From Candidatus Parendomicrobium reticulitermitis (GTDB lineage: Bacteria > Elusimicrobiota > Endomicrobiia > Endomicrobiales > Endomicrobiaceae), in NCBI GenBank assembly GCA_031287095.1, contig JAITTG010000087.1:90023-122910 (forward strand): 32,888 nucleotides of DNA. Direction: 5' to 3'. A program made the translations under genes and the position numbers. The notes beneath the pieces were generated by a model. The model had not been told where the DNA came from. It was given only the letters and a program-made list of their open reading frames with translations, and made no database searches. Shown in pieces: positions 1 to 7,170 of this stretch. The first letter of the stretch is position 1; the number at the start of each line of letters is the position of its first letter.

Positions 1-67
1 TAGGGACGCCTAAAATAATTAAAAGGAAAAGACTAAAAAATAAAGAAAGTCCTGAAAATAATTTCAT
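1..67 (-). CDS. dctM: TRAP transporter large permease, N-terminal fragment
   Basis: The first 22 codons of a gene that leaves the window at base 1. The peptide begins MKLFSGLSLFFSL and continues into LFLLIILGVP, the hydrophobic start typical of DctM large permeases, the 12-helix channel subunit of tripartite ATP-independent periplasmic transporters. The ATG overlaps the stop of dctQ as ATGA, so the two are translationally coupled. An AAGGAGG Shine-Dalgarno lies 4 bases upstream, inside the dctQ end. The identification rests on this short peptide plus its position after dctP and dctQ. Confidence 0.8.
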   Translation of the reverse strand, partial: MKLFSGLSLFFSLFLLIILGVP

Positions 68-561
68 TTTGCCTCCTTTACATTTTGCGGAGCGTTTTTA
101 ACAAAAGCATATATCATAGAAACAAAAATGACGCTTTGCACAATGGCTATTATGCCGAAACTTAAAGGAATGGCAAAATAAGGAATAGTCATGGGAATCT
201 GCAAACCCGGCGAGACTTGCCCAGCGCTTGCTTGAACTTTAAGAACAGGAATAGAATAGACGCATACAAGAGCGGAAAATATAATCACTACAAGTTTAGC
301 AAAAAGAGACAATCCTTTGCGTAAAAATTGCGGAAGTTTATCTGTAAAAGCGGTAATGCTGATTTGAGAGCCGTCTCTTAAACCCAATTCTGTCGCTATT
401 AAAGTCATATAGACCATACAATAACGGGCTAATTCCTCAAACCAAGATATATTTGCACCTATTAAATTGCGATTGACCACTTGTAAAAAAGCGGCAATAA
501 CCATAATGGTAAATACGCAAACAAGAAAGGCGTTTTCTATTTTTCCTAAGATTTTTATCAT
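64..561 (-). CDS. dctQ: TRAP transporter small permease DctQ
   Basis: A 165-residue inner-membrane protein with four predicted hydrophobic helices (about residues 10-30, 45-62, 84-105 and 124-150), the usual size and topology of the DctQ subunit. The family hallmark NISWFEELARYCMVYMT, around residues 37-53, is present. DctQ pairs with DctM to form the membrane part of a secondary, ion-driven importer fed by the periplasmic receptor DctP. It lies 61 bases after dctP, a gap that holds an RNA hairpin, and overlaps dctM by ATGA. The substrate cannot be told from this subunit. The start at 561 is supported by an AAGGA motif just upstream. Confidence 0.9.
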   Translation of the reverse strand: MIKILGKIENAFLVCVFTIMVIAAFLQVVNRNLIGANISWFEELARYCMVYMTLIATELGLRDGSQISITAFTDKLPQFLRKGLSLFAKLVVIIFSALVCVYSIPVLKVQASAGQVSPGLQIPMTIPYFAIPLSFGIIAIVQSVIFVSMIYAFVKNAPQNVKEAK

Positions 562-578
562 ATCTTTTATCCTTTTTT

Positions 579-607
579 GTAGAGACGCCCAAGTCGGACG
601 CCTCTAC
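579..607 (-). promoter_or_regulatory. Intercistronic RNA hairpin between dctP and dctQ
   Basis: On the minus-strand transcript bases 607-596 pair with 590-579 as a 12-bp stem, including two G-U wobbles, around a 5-base loop. On the plus strand two of these positions would be A/C mismatches, so the structure is best in the dctP-dctQ mRNA. No U-run follows, so it is not a typical terminator. A role in stabilising the upstream dctP message, so that receptor is made in excess, is inference. The ends GTAG/CTAC resemble another hairpin at 22687-22706. Confidence 0.6.
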
Positions 608-622
608 GGGTTAAATAAATCT

Positions 623-1624
623 TTACTTTATGCTTTCGTTTAATGCATTGACCCAATCTTTCGGGATATTCTTCAAGAAAGGAGACATTGCAGGAGCAAC
701 TTGTTTCTTTAAAGCCGCCGTATCAATGTCATAGAATTGAACGCCCAACTTTTTGAGTTGAACTTCCGCATCTTTGTTTGCTTCAACAAGCAAGCCGCGT
801 TGATATTCGCAGCCGCGCAAAACCGCTTCTACGAAAGGTTTTCTCAAATCCGCAGGGATTTTTTTCCACGCTTTGTCTGATACGCCTATGCCTATATATA
901 CAAATACATGCTGGCTGCGCGTGATATTTTTGACTACTTCATAGTATTTGTTGGCAAGAACATTAGCCGTAGCGTTTTCAGCCGCATCTATTGTGCCTTG
1001 TTGCAAAGCGGTAAACTGCTCGCCGCTTGCCATAGGAGTAGGGATTGCGCCTAAAGCGCTAAAAAACGCCATGTGGGTTTTGTTTTCCATAGTGCGGATT
1101 TTTACGCCCTTAAAGTCTGCCAATGTCTTGATTGGTTTCTTTGAAAATACATTTCTAAAACCCGACTCCATCCAACCTACAATATGAATGCCTTGTCCTT
1201 CAGCTTTTTTCTTTATCAAATCGCCGAATTTACCGTCGACCGCTTTGTGCGCTTGTACCGCATTTTGAAATAGAAACGGTTGGTCAAGAATCGCAACTTC
1301 AGGTATGAAATTGGAAAGCACTGCATTTGCAAAAGTGGCGATATCAACTGTGCCTAATTGCGCGCCTTCATACATATCGCGCTCATTACCAAGCTGCGAA
1401 CTTCCAAAAACTTCAATAATGATTCTTCCGTTCGTCGCTTTCTTCACTTCTTCGGCTACTCTCAAACCGCCTTTACCGTAATTGCTTGTAACAGGATCTA
1501 CAAAACCCATTTTCAAACGAATCACATCGTCTTTTGCAAAACTTTGCGAACTTGACAATGCCAAAGTTGAAACAAGCATTGAAAAAACCGCAATCAAACG
1601 AACTGCTAAAAACATCTTCTTCAT
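623..1624 (-). CDS. dctP: TRAP transporter periplasmic solute receptor DctP
   Basis: A 333-residue extracytoplasmic solute-binding protein of the DctP/TeaA family. It begins with an N-terminal signal peptide (MKKMFLAVRLIAVFSML, then a small-residue region ending near SFA). Family features are visible: the ELFGSSQLG-like segment (IIIEVFGSSQLGNERD), the KGVKIRTMEN segment carrying the ligand-carboxylate-binding Arg, and the GTIDAAENATANV segment. The reading frame stays open upstream, but the start at 1624 is chosen because AAGGAG lies just before it and the signal peptide follows. It is the first gene of the TRAP operon. A carboxylate substrate is expected from the family; which one is unknown. 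Confidence 0.93.
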   Translation of the reverse strand: MKKMFLAVRLIAVFSMLVSTLALSSSQSFAKDDVIRLKMGFVDPVTSNYGKGGLRVAEEVKKATNGRIIIEVFGSSQLGNERDMYEGAQLGTVDIATFANAVLSNFIPEVAILDQPFLFQNAVQAHKAVDGKFGDLIKKKAEGQGIHIVGWMESGFRNVFSKKPIKTLADFKGVKIRTMENKTHMAFFSALGAIPTPMASGEQFTALQQGTIDAAENATANVLANKYYEVVKNITRSQHVFVYIGIGVSDKAWKKIPADLRKPFVEAVLRGCEYQRGLLVEANKDAEVQLKKLGVQFYDIDTAALKKQVAPAMSPFLKNIPKDWVNALNESIK

Positions 1625-1771
1625 TTTTGTTCTCCTTTTTATTAGCCGTCTATGCGGCTGTATTCGCGCGCTTTCGCGCCGCTTGAAATATCTTGCAATT
1701 TCCACAAACAAAACCGCCGCGCTGATTGATAATTTCTGTATTTGTGTTTTGTATTTCGTAATGGCTGGCAG

Positions 1772-1793
1772 GGGGTAATCACACCCATACAAA
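1772..1793. repeat. Short palindromic repeat, CATACAA family, copy 1 (degenerate)
   Basis: GGGGTAATCACACCC followed directly by CATACAAA. It matches the layout of the copies at 1894 and 22792: a G-run, a short spacer, a C-run, then CATACAA. This is the most diverged copy. Confidence 0.4.
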
Positions 1794-1893
1794 GTTCGGA
1801 TTTCTTTTGTTTTTGTCGTCTTTTCTCTTTTTTAAATGCCGTTCGTCTGTTTTTGCCGCTCGCCGTTTATTCTCTCCATTCGTCCAGAGGGAT

Positions 1894-1916
1894 GGTTTGA
1901 AACCCGCGCCATACAA
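1894..1916. repeat. Short palindromic repeat, CATACAA family, copy 2
   Basis: GGTTTGAAACCC, a near-perfect palindrome, then GCGC and CATACAA. The copy at 22792-22814 has GGGTTTGAAACCC, then TCA and CATACAA. Both lie in gene-free DNA. Confidence 0.5.
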
Positions 1917-1954
1917 GGTTTTGGGTTGCGCAAGGGGTCTATTGCTTAACAAAT

Positions 1955-2272
1955 TTATTTTTCATCTGTATTCGGTCTTGGAATTTGGACAATAAACTGC
2001 TCTCCCGATATGTCATTGATTAATTCTATATTGGGCTGCTCCTTAAAAGCGCGTTTTAAGCCCGAACCTAATCCGCTATACGGCAGAACATTTGCGCTGA
2101 AATCCGCTATTTGATTATTTCTAATCACTGTGCTTCCATATTTAGCGTCTTCAACAGTCAAACTATCAACCATTCCCTCCGCTAAAGAATCAGGATTGTT
2201 TATGCCCAATTTAAACTGATTTTTGCCGTCTTCGCCTTTTGATAAAGATTTTATCAACTCGTCTTTTTCCAT
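1955..2272 (-). pseudogene. Internally deleted AlbA_2/HATPase (RecG-like) protein remnant
   Basis: An open frame of 105 residues. Residues 1-35 (MEKDELIKSLSKGED, then FKLGINNPDSLAEGMV) look like the start of an AlbA_2 (schlafen-type) DNA-binding domain, normally followed by AFSNS/GG sequence. Residues 36-105 (SLTVEDAKYGSTVIRN, LPYSGLGSGLKRA, then GEQFIVQIPRP) look like the end of the HATPase_c_4 region of the same family, often annotated as RecG-like or ATP-binding transcriptional regulators. The middle, by family knowledge some 300 residues, is absent while the frame is kept. It follows the zinc-finger gene by 10 bases. It could be a degraded gene or a surviving mini-protein; assignment is by motif recognition. 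Confidence 0.6.
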
Positions 2273-2282
2273 ATTTACTCTT

Positions 2283-2480
2283 TTAATCCGACAATAAATC
2301 TATTTTTGTGATTTTTGGGACATTGTCTTCTACAAATTTTATAGATTTTCTTATGGCGAAAGAATATCTGGCGCATTGAGTGCAAATCATTGTATGCCTT
2401 TTATATTCTTCCGTTTTTTGCTCGGAAAGTTCTCCCGCATAATAGAGTATTATTTCATTTACTAATTCATCACACCTCAT
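2283..2480 (-). CDS. Small zinc-finger anti-sigma-like protein (zf-HC2 type)
   Basis: A 65-residue soluble protein starting MRCDELVNEIILYYAGEL. It carries the H-x3-C-x2-C motif (HTMICTQC, about residues 29-36), which in zf-HC2 anti-sigma domains binds zinc and holds the partner ECF sigma factor. There is no transmembrane helix, so it would be a cytoplasmic anti-sigma factor. An upstream in-frame ATG at 2489 sits directly on the GGAGG at 2490-2494; the ATG at 2480, 9 bases from that motif, is the better start. It overlaps the upstream sigma-like gene by 11 bases, the coupled order usual for sigma/anti-sigma pairs. Function is inferred from motif plus context. Confidence 0.65.
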   Translation of the reverse strand: MRCDELVNEIILYYAGELSEQKTEEYKRHTMICTQCARYSFAIRKSIKFVEDNVPKITKIDLLSD

Positions 2481-2880
2481 TTTTGTCATCCTCCAATTTT
2501 TTAGCGACTTTTTTTATGCTTGATAATAAAGATTTTTTAACTTTCAGCAATTTGGCGTCAAGAATATAACAAATATCATTGACGGAAATATTAAACTCAT
2601 ATTTTAAAACCATGGCTTTTTTGTCAAAAAGGGGCAGCCGCTTTTTGACAAGGCTCAATATATCGGGATTTTTACATTTGTTCTTTTTTATAGATATTGA
2701 GCCTATCTCTTTGAGCATAGCCTTATACAATTCCATTTTGATTTTATGAAAGTCGCCGTCGGTCTCGCCGAGAGTTTTTTCAAAAGTATCAAGAGCAAGT
2801 TTCTTTGATTTTTCATGGTCATAAGTCAAAGACAAAGCGAGAGAATAGAGTTCGTCTTGAAATCTTTCAACAAGATGCAT
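2470..2880 (-). CDS. Divergent ECF-type sigma factor
   Basis: A 136-residue protein. The N-terminal part (VERFQDELYSLALSLT, then DTFEKTL) resembles the sigma region 2 start of ECF factors. The C-terminal part, about residues 80-125 (LPLFDKKAMVLKYEFN, ISVNDICYILDAKLLKVKKS), resembles a region 4 helix-turn-helix. The DNA-melting core of region 2 is poorly preserved and the linker is short and Lys-rich, so it is divergent. The long open frame upstream is ignored because AGGAG lies 7 bases before the ATG at 2880, and mltG ends only 10 bases away. The zinc-finger anti-sigma-like gene overlaps its end. It may be a functional minimal ECF factor or one in decay. Confidence 0.6.
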   Translation of the reverse strand: MHLVERFQDELYSLALSLTYDHEKSKKLALDTFEKTLGETDGDFHKIKMELYKAMLKEIGSISIKKNKCKNPDILSLVKKRLPLFDKKAMVLKYEFNISVNDICYILDAKLLKVKKSLLSSIKKVAKKLEDDKNEV

Positions 2881-2890
2881 TATTTTGCTC

Positions 2891-3865
2891 CTATTTTTTT
2901 CCAGCCCTTTTCTTCTTAACGGCATTATCATTTGCAATTTTTTTATTTTCAACATGCTGTTTAAAACCATTGGCAAATAAATGTCCTCCGTCGCCTGAGG
3001 CTACAAAAAACAATTTGTCTGTGTCTGCCGGATATAGCGCGGCTATAATTGACTCTATTCCGGGATTGCAGATAGGTCCAGGCGGCAAGCCTGCATGTAT
3101 ATAGGTATTGTATGGGGAATCATATTTTATGTCCTCGTAAGTAAGACGCGGTTTAACAATACCCATAGCGTATAAGACAGTGGCGCAAGATTCTAATTTA
3201 ACGCCCTTTTTTAATCTATTGTGAAAGACGGATGATATAACAGCCCTCTCGTCAGGTTTTACCGCCTCTTTTTCTATAACAGAGGCGAGAATTATTATAT
3301 CGCGTAAAGAAAAACCGAGTTCTTGCGCTTTATCTTTCATCTCTTGAGTTATTGCCTTATTAAATTCATTGTTTAATTTATTGATAATATCTTCCTCTTT
3401 AAAAGTAGCGTCTAAAAAGTATGTCTCCGGCAATAAATAGCCTTCCAATTTGCGCTCATTGACTATGTTAATAAATTTATCTTTATCTATCGCCAATTTT
3501 GAAGCGGCTATTTCGGCTATTTGTTTTGAAGTAAGACCTTCCGGGATAGTCATTCTCAAAGGAATGATTTTAGGATTTTTAATCTGCGATAAAATACCGA
3601 TTGTCATATCCCTCTGGCTAAACTCATAAGAGGCGGCTTTGATTTTAGAGCCTGATCCTGTAATACGGGTCCAAATCATAAAAAGATTTCTTGAATAAAT
3701 GATATTATTGTTTTTAAGCATAGCCGCCGCTTTTGACGCGCTGTCTCCTCTTTGAATGACGATAGTAACGGGGGTTTTTGACAAAGAGAAATACCATATT
3801 CCCAAAGCAATAACAATCAACAACAAAAACACTCCTAAAACTTTTACCTTTGTTTTGAAAGCCAT
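2891..3865 (-). CDS. mltG: Endolytic murein transglycosylase MltG
   Basis: A 324-residue membrane-anchored YceG-like protein. It cuts glycan strands inside nascent peptidoglycan and helps set strand length. One N-terminal transmembrane helix (about residues 8-27) places the rest in the periplasm. A LysM-like segment follows, then the catalytic domain with LEGYLLPETYF (140-150), SVIEKEA with the likely catalytic Glu198, VFHNRL, and the family block YNTY...GLPPGPICNPG. The C-terminal FVASGDGGHLF is also typical. It overlaps the end of the NYN gene by 22 bases and has AAGGAG upstream of its ATG. Length and motifs are normal. Confidence 0.95.
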   Translation of the reverse strand: MAFKTKVKVLGVFLLLIVIALGIWYFSLSKTPVTIVIQRGDSASKAAAMLKNNNIIYSRNLFMIWTRITGSGSKIKAASYEFSQRDMTIGILSQIKNPKIIPLRMTIPEGLTSKQIAEIAASKLAIDKDKFINIVNERKLEGYLLPETYFLDATFKEEDIINKLNNEFNKAITQEMKDKAQELGFSLRDIIILASVIEKEAVKPDERAVISSVFHNRLKKGVKLESCATVLYAMGIVKPRLTYEDIKYDSPYNTYIHAGLPPGPICNPGIESIIAALYPADTDKLFFVASGDGGHLFANGFKQHVENKKIANDNAVKKKRAGKK

Positions 3866-4332
3866 AAATTTTCAAACTCCTTATTTATTTTATTTGCTAA
3901 ATATCTTGAAGAGTCAGACTCTTCAATTTTTGTTGCTCTTATTTTATGTTTTGCAATGAAATCCTCAGACTTTATATGTTTTGCTCCGCTTGGAGCAGTC
4001 CTATGCCATATTCCTTTATCGCTTGTTATTATTGTAATTTCATAAGGTTTTTGAGATTCATCCACTATCTGAACTATTATATCGTCGGCAATAGTTTTTC
4101 CATCGCTAAAAATTACTTCTATATTGCCGCGGGTTTCTTTGCCATATCCCGCAGATTCATAGGGATTTTTTGTTTTGCAATCAAAAACGATTGTGATTTT
4201 ATTTTTAGAGCCGCCGATTGAACTGTTGTTTAAAATAAAATCAAAAAGTTTATTTCTTCTGCCTTCAAGAGTTTTATCTACAAATATATCGCTCGCATTG
4301 ATTACATTATATCCGTCAACTATATAGCGCAT
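3844..4332 (-). CDS. YacP-like NYN-domain ribonuclease
   Basis: A 162-residue protein of the YacP/Rae1 NYN family, PIN-like endonucleases; B. subtilis Rae1 cuts mRNA in the ribosomal A-site. The start MRYIVDGYNVINAS carries the first catalytic Asp in the DGYN motif. The central KITIVFDCK, DGKTIADDIIVQIV and ITIITSDKGI segments supply the other acidic positions. It overlaps ruvX by 13 bases and mltG by 22 bases, and a GGAG motif sits 5 bases before its ATG inside the ruvX end. The family is clear; the substrate in this organism is unknown. Confidence 0.85.
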   Translation of the reverse strand: MRYIVDGYNVINASDIFVDKTLEGRRNKLFDFILNNSSIGGSKNKITIVFDCKTKNPYESAGYGKETRGNIEVIFSDGKTIADDIIVQIVDESQKPYEITIITSDKGIWHRTAPSGAKHIKSEDFIAKHKIRATKIEESDSSRYLANKINKEFENLWLSKQR

Positions 4333-4739
4333 TTTTTCTCCATATATCTTTGCAAGATTAAAGCCGCCGCTATTTTGTCTTTACCGCCTTTGTCTTTTAT
4401 ATTTAACTTTTTGCTTCTATCCGCTAAAAATTCTTGCGCCTCAACGGTAGAAAGACTTTCATTGATTGTTTCAATTGGCAAATCGCTTATTCTTTTTAAT
4501 TCGTCTATAAATAATCTGATAATTTTTACCATAGAGCCTTCGCTGCCGCTCATATTTACAGGAATACCGACTACAATTTCTGAAACTTCATTGTTCTTTG
4601 CTATTTCAATTATTTTTTTGGCATTTATACTCGGGTTTTCGCTGCCTATAGTATCGAAAGGACTAACTGTAATTTGAAGCATATCGCTAAGCGCTATGCC
4701 GATTCTTTTTAAGCCGTAATCTACTGACATTATACGCAC
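4320..4739 (-). CDS. ruvX: Putative pre-16S rRNA nuclease / Holliday junction resolvase-like RuvX
   Basis: A 139-residue RuvX/YqgF protein with an RNase H-like fold, linked to 16S rRNA 5'-end maturation. The first strand RIMSVDYGLKRIGIALSD holds the catalytic Asp. EIVVGIPVNMSGSEG and INESLSTVEAQEFL are family motifs, and the C-terminal KGGKDKIAAALILQRY supplies the last acidic residue. The open frame extends further upstream, but a GTG at 4739 gives the normal RuvX start and length. It is preceded by TAGGCGG, and the extra upstream frame runs through a hairpin. It heads the ruvX-NYN-mltG-sigma block. Confidence 0.9.
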   Translation of the reverse strand: MRIMSVDYGLKRIGIALSDMLQITVSPFDTIGSENPSINAKKIIEIAKNNEVSEIVVGIPVNMSGSEGSMVKIIRLFIDELKRISDLPIETINESLSTVEAQEFLADRSKKLNIKDKGGKDKIAAALILQRYMEKKCAI

Positions 4740-4756
4740 AATACCGCCTAAGATTA

Positions 4757-4787
4757 CAAGCCCGCCGACATATTTTCGGCGGGCTTG
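4757..4787 (-). terminator. Strong hairpin between the cupin gene and ruvX
   Basis: CAAGCCCGCCGA (4757-4768) pairs perfectly with TCGGCGGGCTTG (4776-4787) around a 7-base loop. It lies 10 bases beyond the cupin stop codon on the minus strand. The trailing minus-strand sequence TAATCTTA is only moderately U-rich. It is most likely the cupin transcription terminator. Confidence 0.65.
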
Positions 4788-4797
4788 CATATAAATT

Positions 4798-5241
4798 TTA
4801 TTTTCCGCTATTTTTGCCAATAATGTCTAAAAACACTAATGGCTTTTTGCCAGTATTAGCCAAAGCGTGAGACTGTCCCGGTCTTGCAATAGTCACATCG
4901 CCTTTTTTTACTTTGGTCGTCTTGCCATTGGTATCGGTAAATGTCCCTTCGCCTGAAATGATAATGTAAGTGTCCTCATTATCCACATGCTTATGCAAGC
5001 CGATGGATTCGCCCGGCTGCAAAGTCATCCAGCCGATTTCTTTAAGAACATAATCTACGCTCGCATCATTTCTCGTATAAGCAAATCTCCCCGCTAATTT
5101 CCCTTTACCGCCGCCGACATCTTGTCTGTCCCAAACAATTAAATCTTTCTCAAGATAAACTTGCTGGTCTTTCTCCACAGCCTGTGCCGCTACCGCCGCC
5201 AACAACAACAAACTTAAAACTGCCGATACAATTTTACTCAT
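4798..5241 (-). CDS. Exported single-domain cupin protein
   Basis: A 147-residue protein with an N-terminal signal peptide (MSKIVSAVLSLLLLAAVAAQA, cleavage likely near residue 21). The mature part is one cupin_2 barrel: the first cupin motif GESIGLHKHVDNEDTYIIISGEG supplies metal-binding His and Glu residues, and the second, KKGDVTIARPGQSHALANTG, another His. It probably binds a divalent metal in the periplasm; catalytic or binding role unknown. AGGAGG lies 5 bases upstream of the ATG. It stands alone between cysS and ruvX, with hairpins on both sides, so it looks like its own transcription unit. Confidence 0.85.
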   Translation of the reverse strand: MSKIVSAVLSLLLLAAVAAQAVEKDQQVYLEKDLIVWDRQDVGGGKGKLAGRFAYTRNDASVDYVLKEIGWMTLQPGESIGLHKHVDNEDTYIIISGEGTFTDTNGKTTKVKKGDVTIARPGQSHALANTGKKPLVFLDIIGKNSGK

Positions 5242-5265
5242 TTTGACCTCCTATCAATTTTATTT

Positions 5266-5293
5266 ACAAAGGCGCCGTTTAACAACGCCTTGT
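5266..5293 (-). terminator. Possible hairpin after cysS
   Basis: ACAAAGGCG (5266-5274, one bulged A) pairs with CGCCTTGT (5286-5293). It lies just beyond the cysS stop on the minus strand. There is no U-run behind it on that strand, so it is a weak terminator candidate. It might also belong to the cupin leader. Confidence 0.3.
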
Positions 5294-5305
5294 TTATTTA
5301 AAAAA

Positions 5306-6697
5306 TTAAATCTTCTTTGTTAAAACCGAACTGCCGTCGGGATTGTCTATTATTTTATAGCCTTTTTCGTCTATTGCTTTTCTTAAACTATCGGCTTTAT
5401 CCCAATTTTTTGATTTTCTCGCTTCATTTCTTTTTTTGAGCAAATCTTGAATGTCCGCTTCGTTTTTGAGTCGAGGTAATTGAATACCGAGCGAATCTAA
5501 AAGCAATTCTTCAAAAAGAACTCTTATACTTGCAAGCCTTTTAATATCTTTCTTAAAAATCTCTTTTAGAGCAAGATTTTTTAATTCATGCAAATAAGAG
5601 AGCGCTTTTTCTGAATTAAAATCGTCGTCTAATGCGCATAGAAAATTATCTCTGATTGAAAGCAAATCCTCATCTTTGACTATTTCTTTTGTTTTGCCGG
5701 ACGCAGATGAAAGCCTTAAATAAGCGTCGTCAAGACCTTGCAAAGCATTTTTTGCGCCGTCAAGAGAAATATCTGAAAAATCAAGAGGACTTTTATAATG
5801 TTGGGTCAAAAGATAATAGCGGACGACTCTTGCGTCATATTTTTGCAAAATATCTTTGAGGGTAAAAAAATTGCCTAATGATTTAGACATTTTCTCTTTA
5901 TTTACTGTGACGAAACCATTGTGAATCCAATATTTGACAAATTGTTTTCCAGACTTTGCCTCGCTTTGGGCAATTTCATTTTCATGATGAGGAAAGACCA
6001 AATCAAGACCTCCGCCGTGTATATCTATGGCGTCGCCCAAAATAGAAGACGACATCACAGAACATTCTATATGCCAGCCCGGTCTTCCTTTCCCCCAAGG
6101 ACTGTCCCAAGAAACAGAATCAGGCTCGCCGTCTTTTGTCCTTTTCCATAATGCAAAATCAACGGGAGAGACTTTATCATCATTGACATCCACTCTTGCG
6201 CCTGACTTTAAATCTTCAATTTTTCTTTTTGACAATTTGCCGTATCCTTTAAATTTGTCCACGCTAAAATACACATCGCCGTTTTTTTGATAAGCAAAAC
6301 CATTGTCATAGAGAACTTTTATAAAATTGATGATTTCCGTCATAGTCTCTGCGACCCTTGGATATTTGTCCGCTCTTAAGATATTCAATTTATCCGTTTG
6401 TTCAAAATAATCCTTTATATAAACATCGGCAAGAGCGGCGGGAGATATATTTTTTTCTTGCGCCCTCTTGATGATTTTATCGTCAATATCTGTGAAATTT
6501 TGAATATGTTTGACTTCAAAACCGCGCTTTTTTAAATGTCTCTTTATAATGTCAAAAGCCGTATAAGCCCGAGCATGTCCGAGATGGACAAAATCATAAG
6601 GCGTAATTCCGCACACATACATTGAAACGAAATTTTCTTTTTGCGGTTTAAATTCTTCTTTTTTATCTGTGAGAGAATTATAAACTTTTATACTCAT
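5306..6697 (-). CDS. cysS: Cysteinyl-tRNA synthetase
   Basis: A 463-residue class I aminoacyl-tRNA synthetase that charges tRNA-Cys. The HIGH motif appears as HLGH (38-41) and the KMSKS loop is intact at 269-273. Zinc ligands expected from the E. coli enzyme are present: Cys29, Cys212, His237 and Glu241, in the [12 protein letters not shown] block. The C-terminal helical anticodon-binding DALR region ([13 protein letters not shown], then [17 protein letters not shown]) is complete. The start overlaps the ispF stop as ATGA, so cysS is the last gene of a coupled set ispD-ispF-cysS. Nothing odd in length or motifs. Confidence 0.98.
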   Translation of the reverse strand: MSIKVYNSLTDKKEEFKPQKENFVSMYVCGITPYDFVHLGHARAYTAFDIIKRHLKKRGFEVKHIQNFTDIDDKIIKRAQEKNISPAALADVYIKDYFEQTDKLNILRADKYPRVAETMTEIINFIKVLYDNGFAYQKNGDVYFSVDKFKGYGKLSKRKIEDLKSGARVDVNDDKVSPVDFALWKRTKDGEPDSVSWDSPWGKGRPGWHIECSVMSSSILGDAIDIHGGGLDLVFPHHENEIAQSEAKSGKQFVKYWIHNGFVTVNKEKMSKSLGNFFTLKDILQKYDARVVRYYLLTQHYKSPLDFSDISLDGAKNALQGLDDAYLRLSSASGKTKEIVKDEDLLSIRDNFLCALDDDFNSEKALSYLHELKNLALKEIFKKDIKRLASIRVLFEELLLDSLGIQLPRLKNEADIQDLLKKRNEARKSKNWDKADSLRKAIDEKGYKIIDNPDGSSVLTKKI

Positions 6698-7170
6698 TTA
6701 TTTTTCCTTAAAGAAACTGCCGACATCGCCGCTATACCCTCGCCTCTTCCTATAAAACCCATTTTCTCATTTGTTGTAGCCTTTATTGCAATTCTTTCTT
6801 TGCTTAAACTTACAGTCTTTGATATTTGCTCTTTCATCTCGTCTATATAAGGCGCGATTTTGGGGACTTGCGCTATGATTGTCATATCAATATTGTTGAT
6901 TTTAAATTTCTTTCTATTTAACTCTTTAAATACAAATTCCAAAAGAACTATGCTCGATATGCCTTTATATTTAGCGTCAGTATTTGGAAAGAAATGTCCT
7001 ATATCGTTTAAACCAGCCGCTCCGAGCATTGCGTCCATTAAACTATGAATCAAAACATCGGCATCGCTATGCCCGTCAAGACCTTTTGGCGACTTAATTT
7101 TAACTCCGCCCAAAATCAAATCTCTTCCTTTTTTAAATCTGTGGACATCATATCCAAAACCTATAAACAT
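6694..7170 (-). CDS. ispF: 2-C-methyl-D-erythritol 2,4-cyclodiphosphate synthase
   Basis: A 158-residue enzyme of the MEP isoprenoid pathway; it cyclises CDP-methylerythritol 2-phosphate with loss of CMP. Zinc ligands Asp8 and His10 (GYDVH) and His42 ([15 protein letters not shown]) are present, as are [10 protein letters not shown] and the C-terminal [17 protein letters not shown]. It overlaps ispD upstream by 10 bases and cysS downstream by 4, showing tight coupling. The rest of the MEP pathway is not in this window. Confidence 0.97.
   Translation of the reverse strand: MFIGFGYDVHRFKKGRDLILGGVKIKSPKGLDGHSDADVLIHSLMDAMLGAAGLNDIGHFFPNTDAKYKGISSIVLLEFVFKELNRKKFKINNIDMTIIAQVPKIAPYIDEMKEQISKTVSLSKERIAIKATTNEKMGFIGRGEGIAAMSAVSLRKNK

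Larger units (their letters stand above)
1625..1954. other. 330-base gene-free region upstream of dctP with hairpins and repeats
   Basis: No convincing gene is present. Nearest dctP are two small hairpins, AGCCG/CGGCT at 1644-1659 and GCGCG/CGCGC at 1666-1679. Further away lie two copies of a short palindrome-plus-CATACAA repeat (1772-1793 and 1894-1916). A pyrimidine-rich stretch at 1804-1830 contains TTTTTGTCGTCTTTTCTCTT and resembles sequence at 14043-14066 near rpsP. The dctP promoter should lie here, but I cannot pick out a good -35/-10 pair. Confidence 0.6.

Noticed and set aside
4740-4820. Longer RuvX start at 4820
   Set aside because: The frame crosses the cupin terminator hairpin and overlaps the cupin gene end; the GTG at 4739 gives normal length with an RBS.
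5242-5305. TTGTTA-17-TAAAAT as a cupin promoter
   Set aside because: It would start transcription inside the Shine-Dalgarno sequence, leaving no usable leader.
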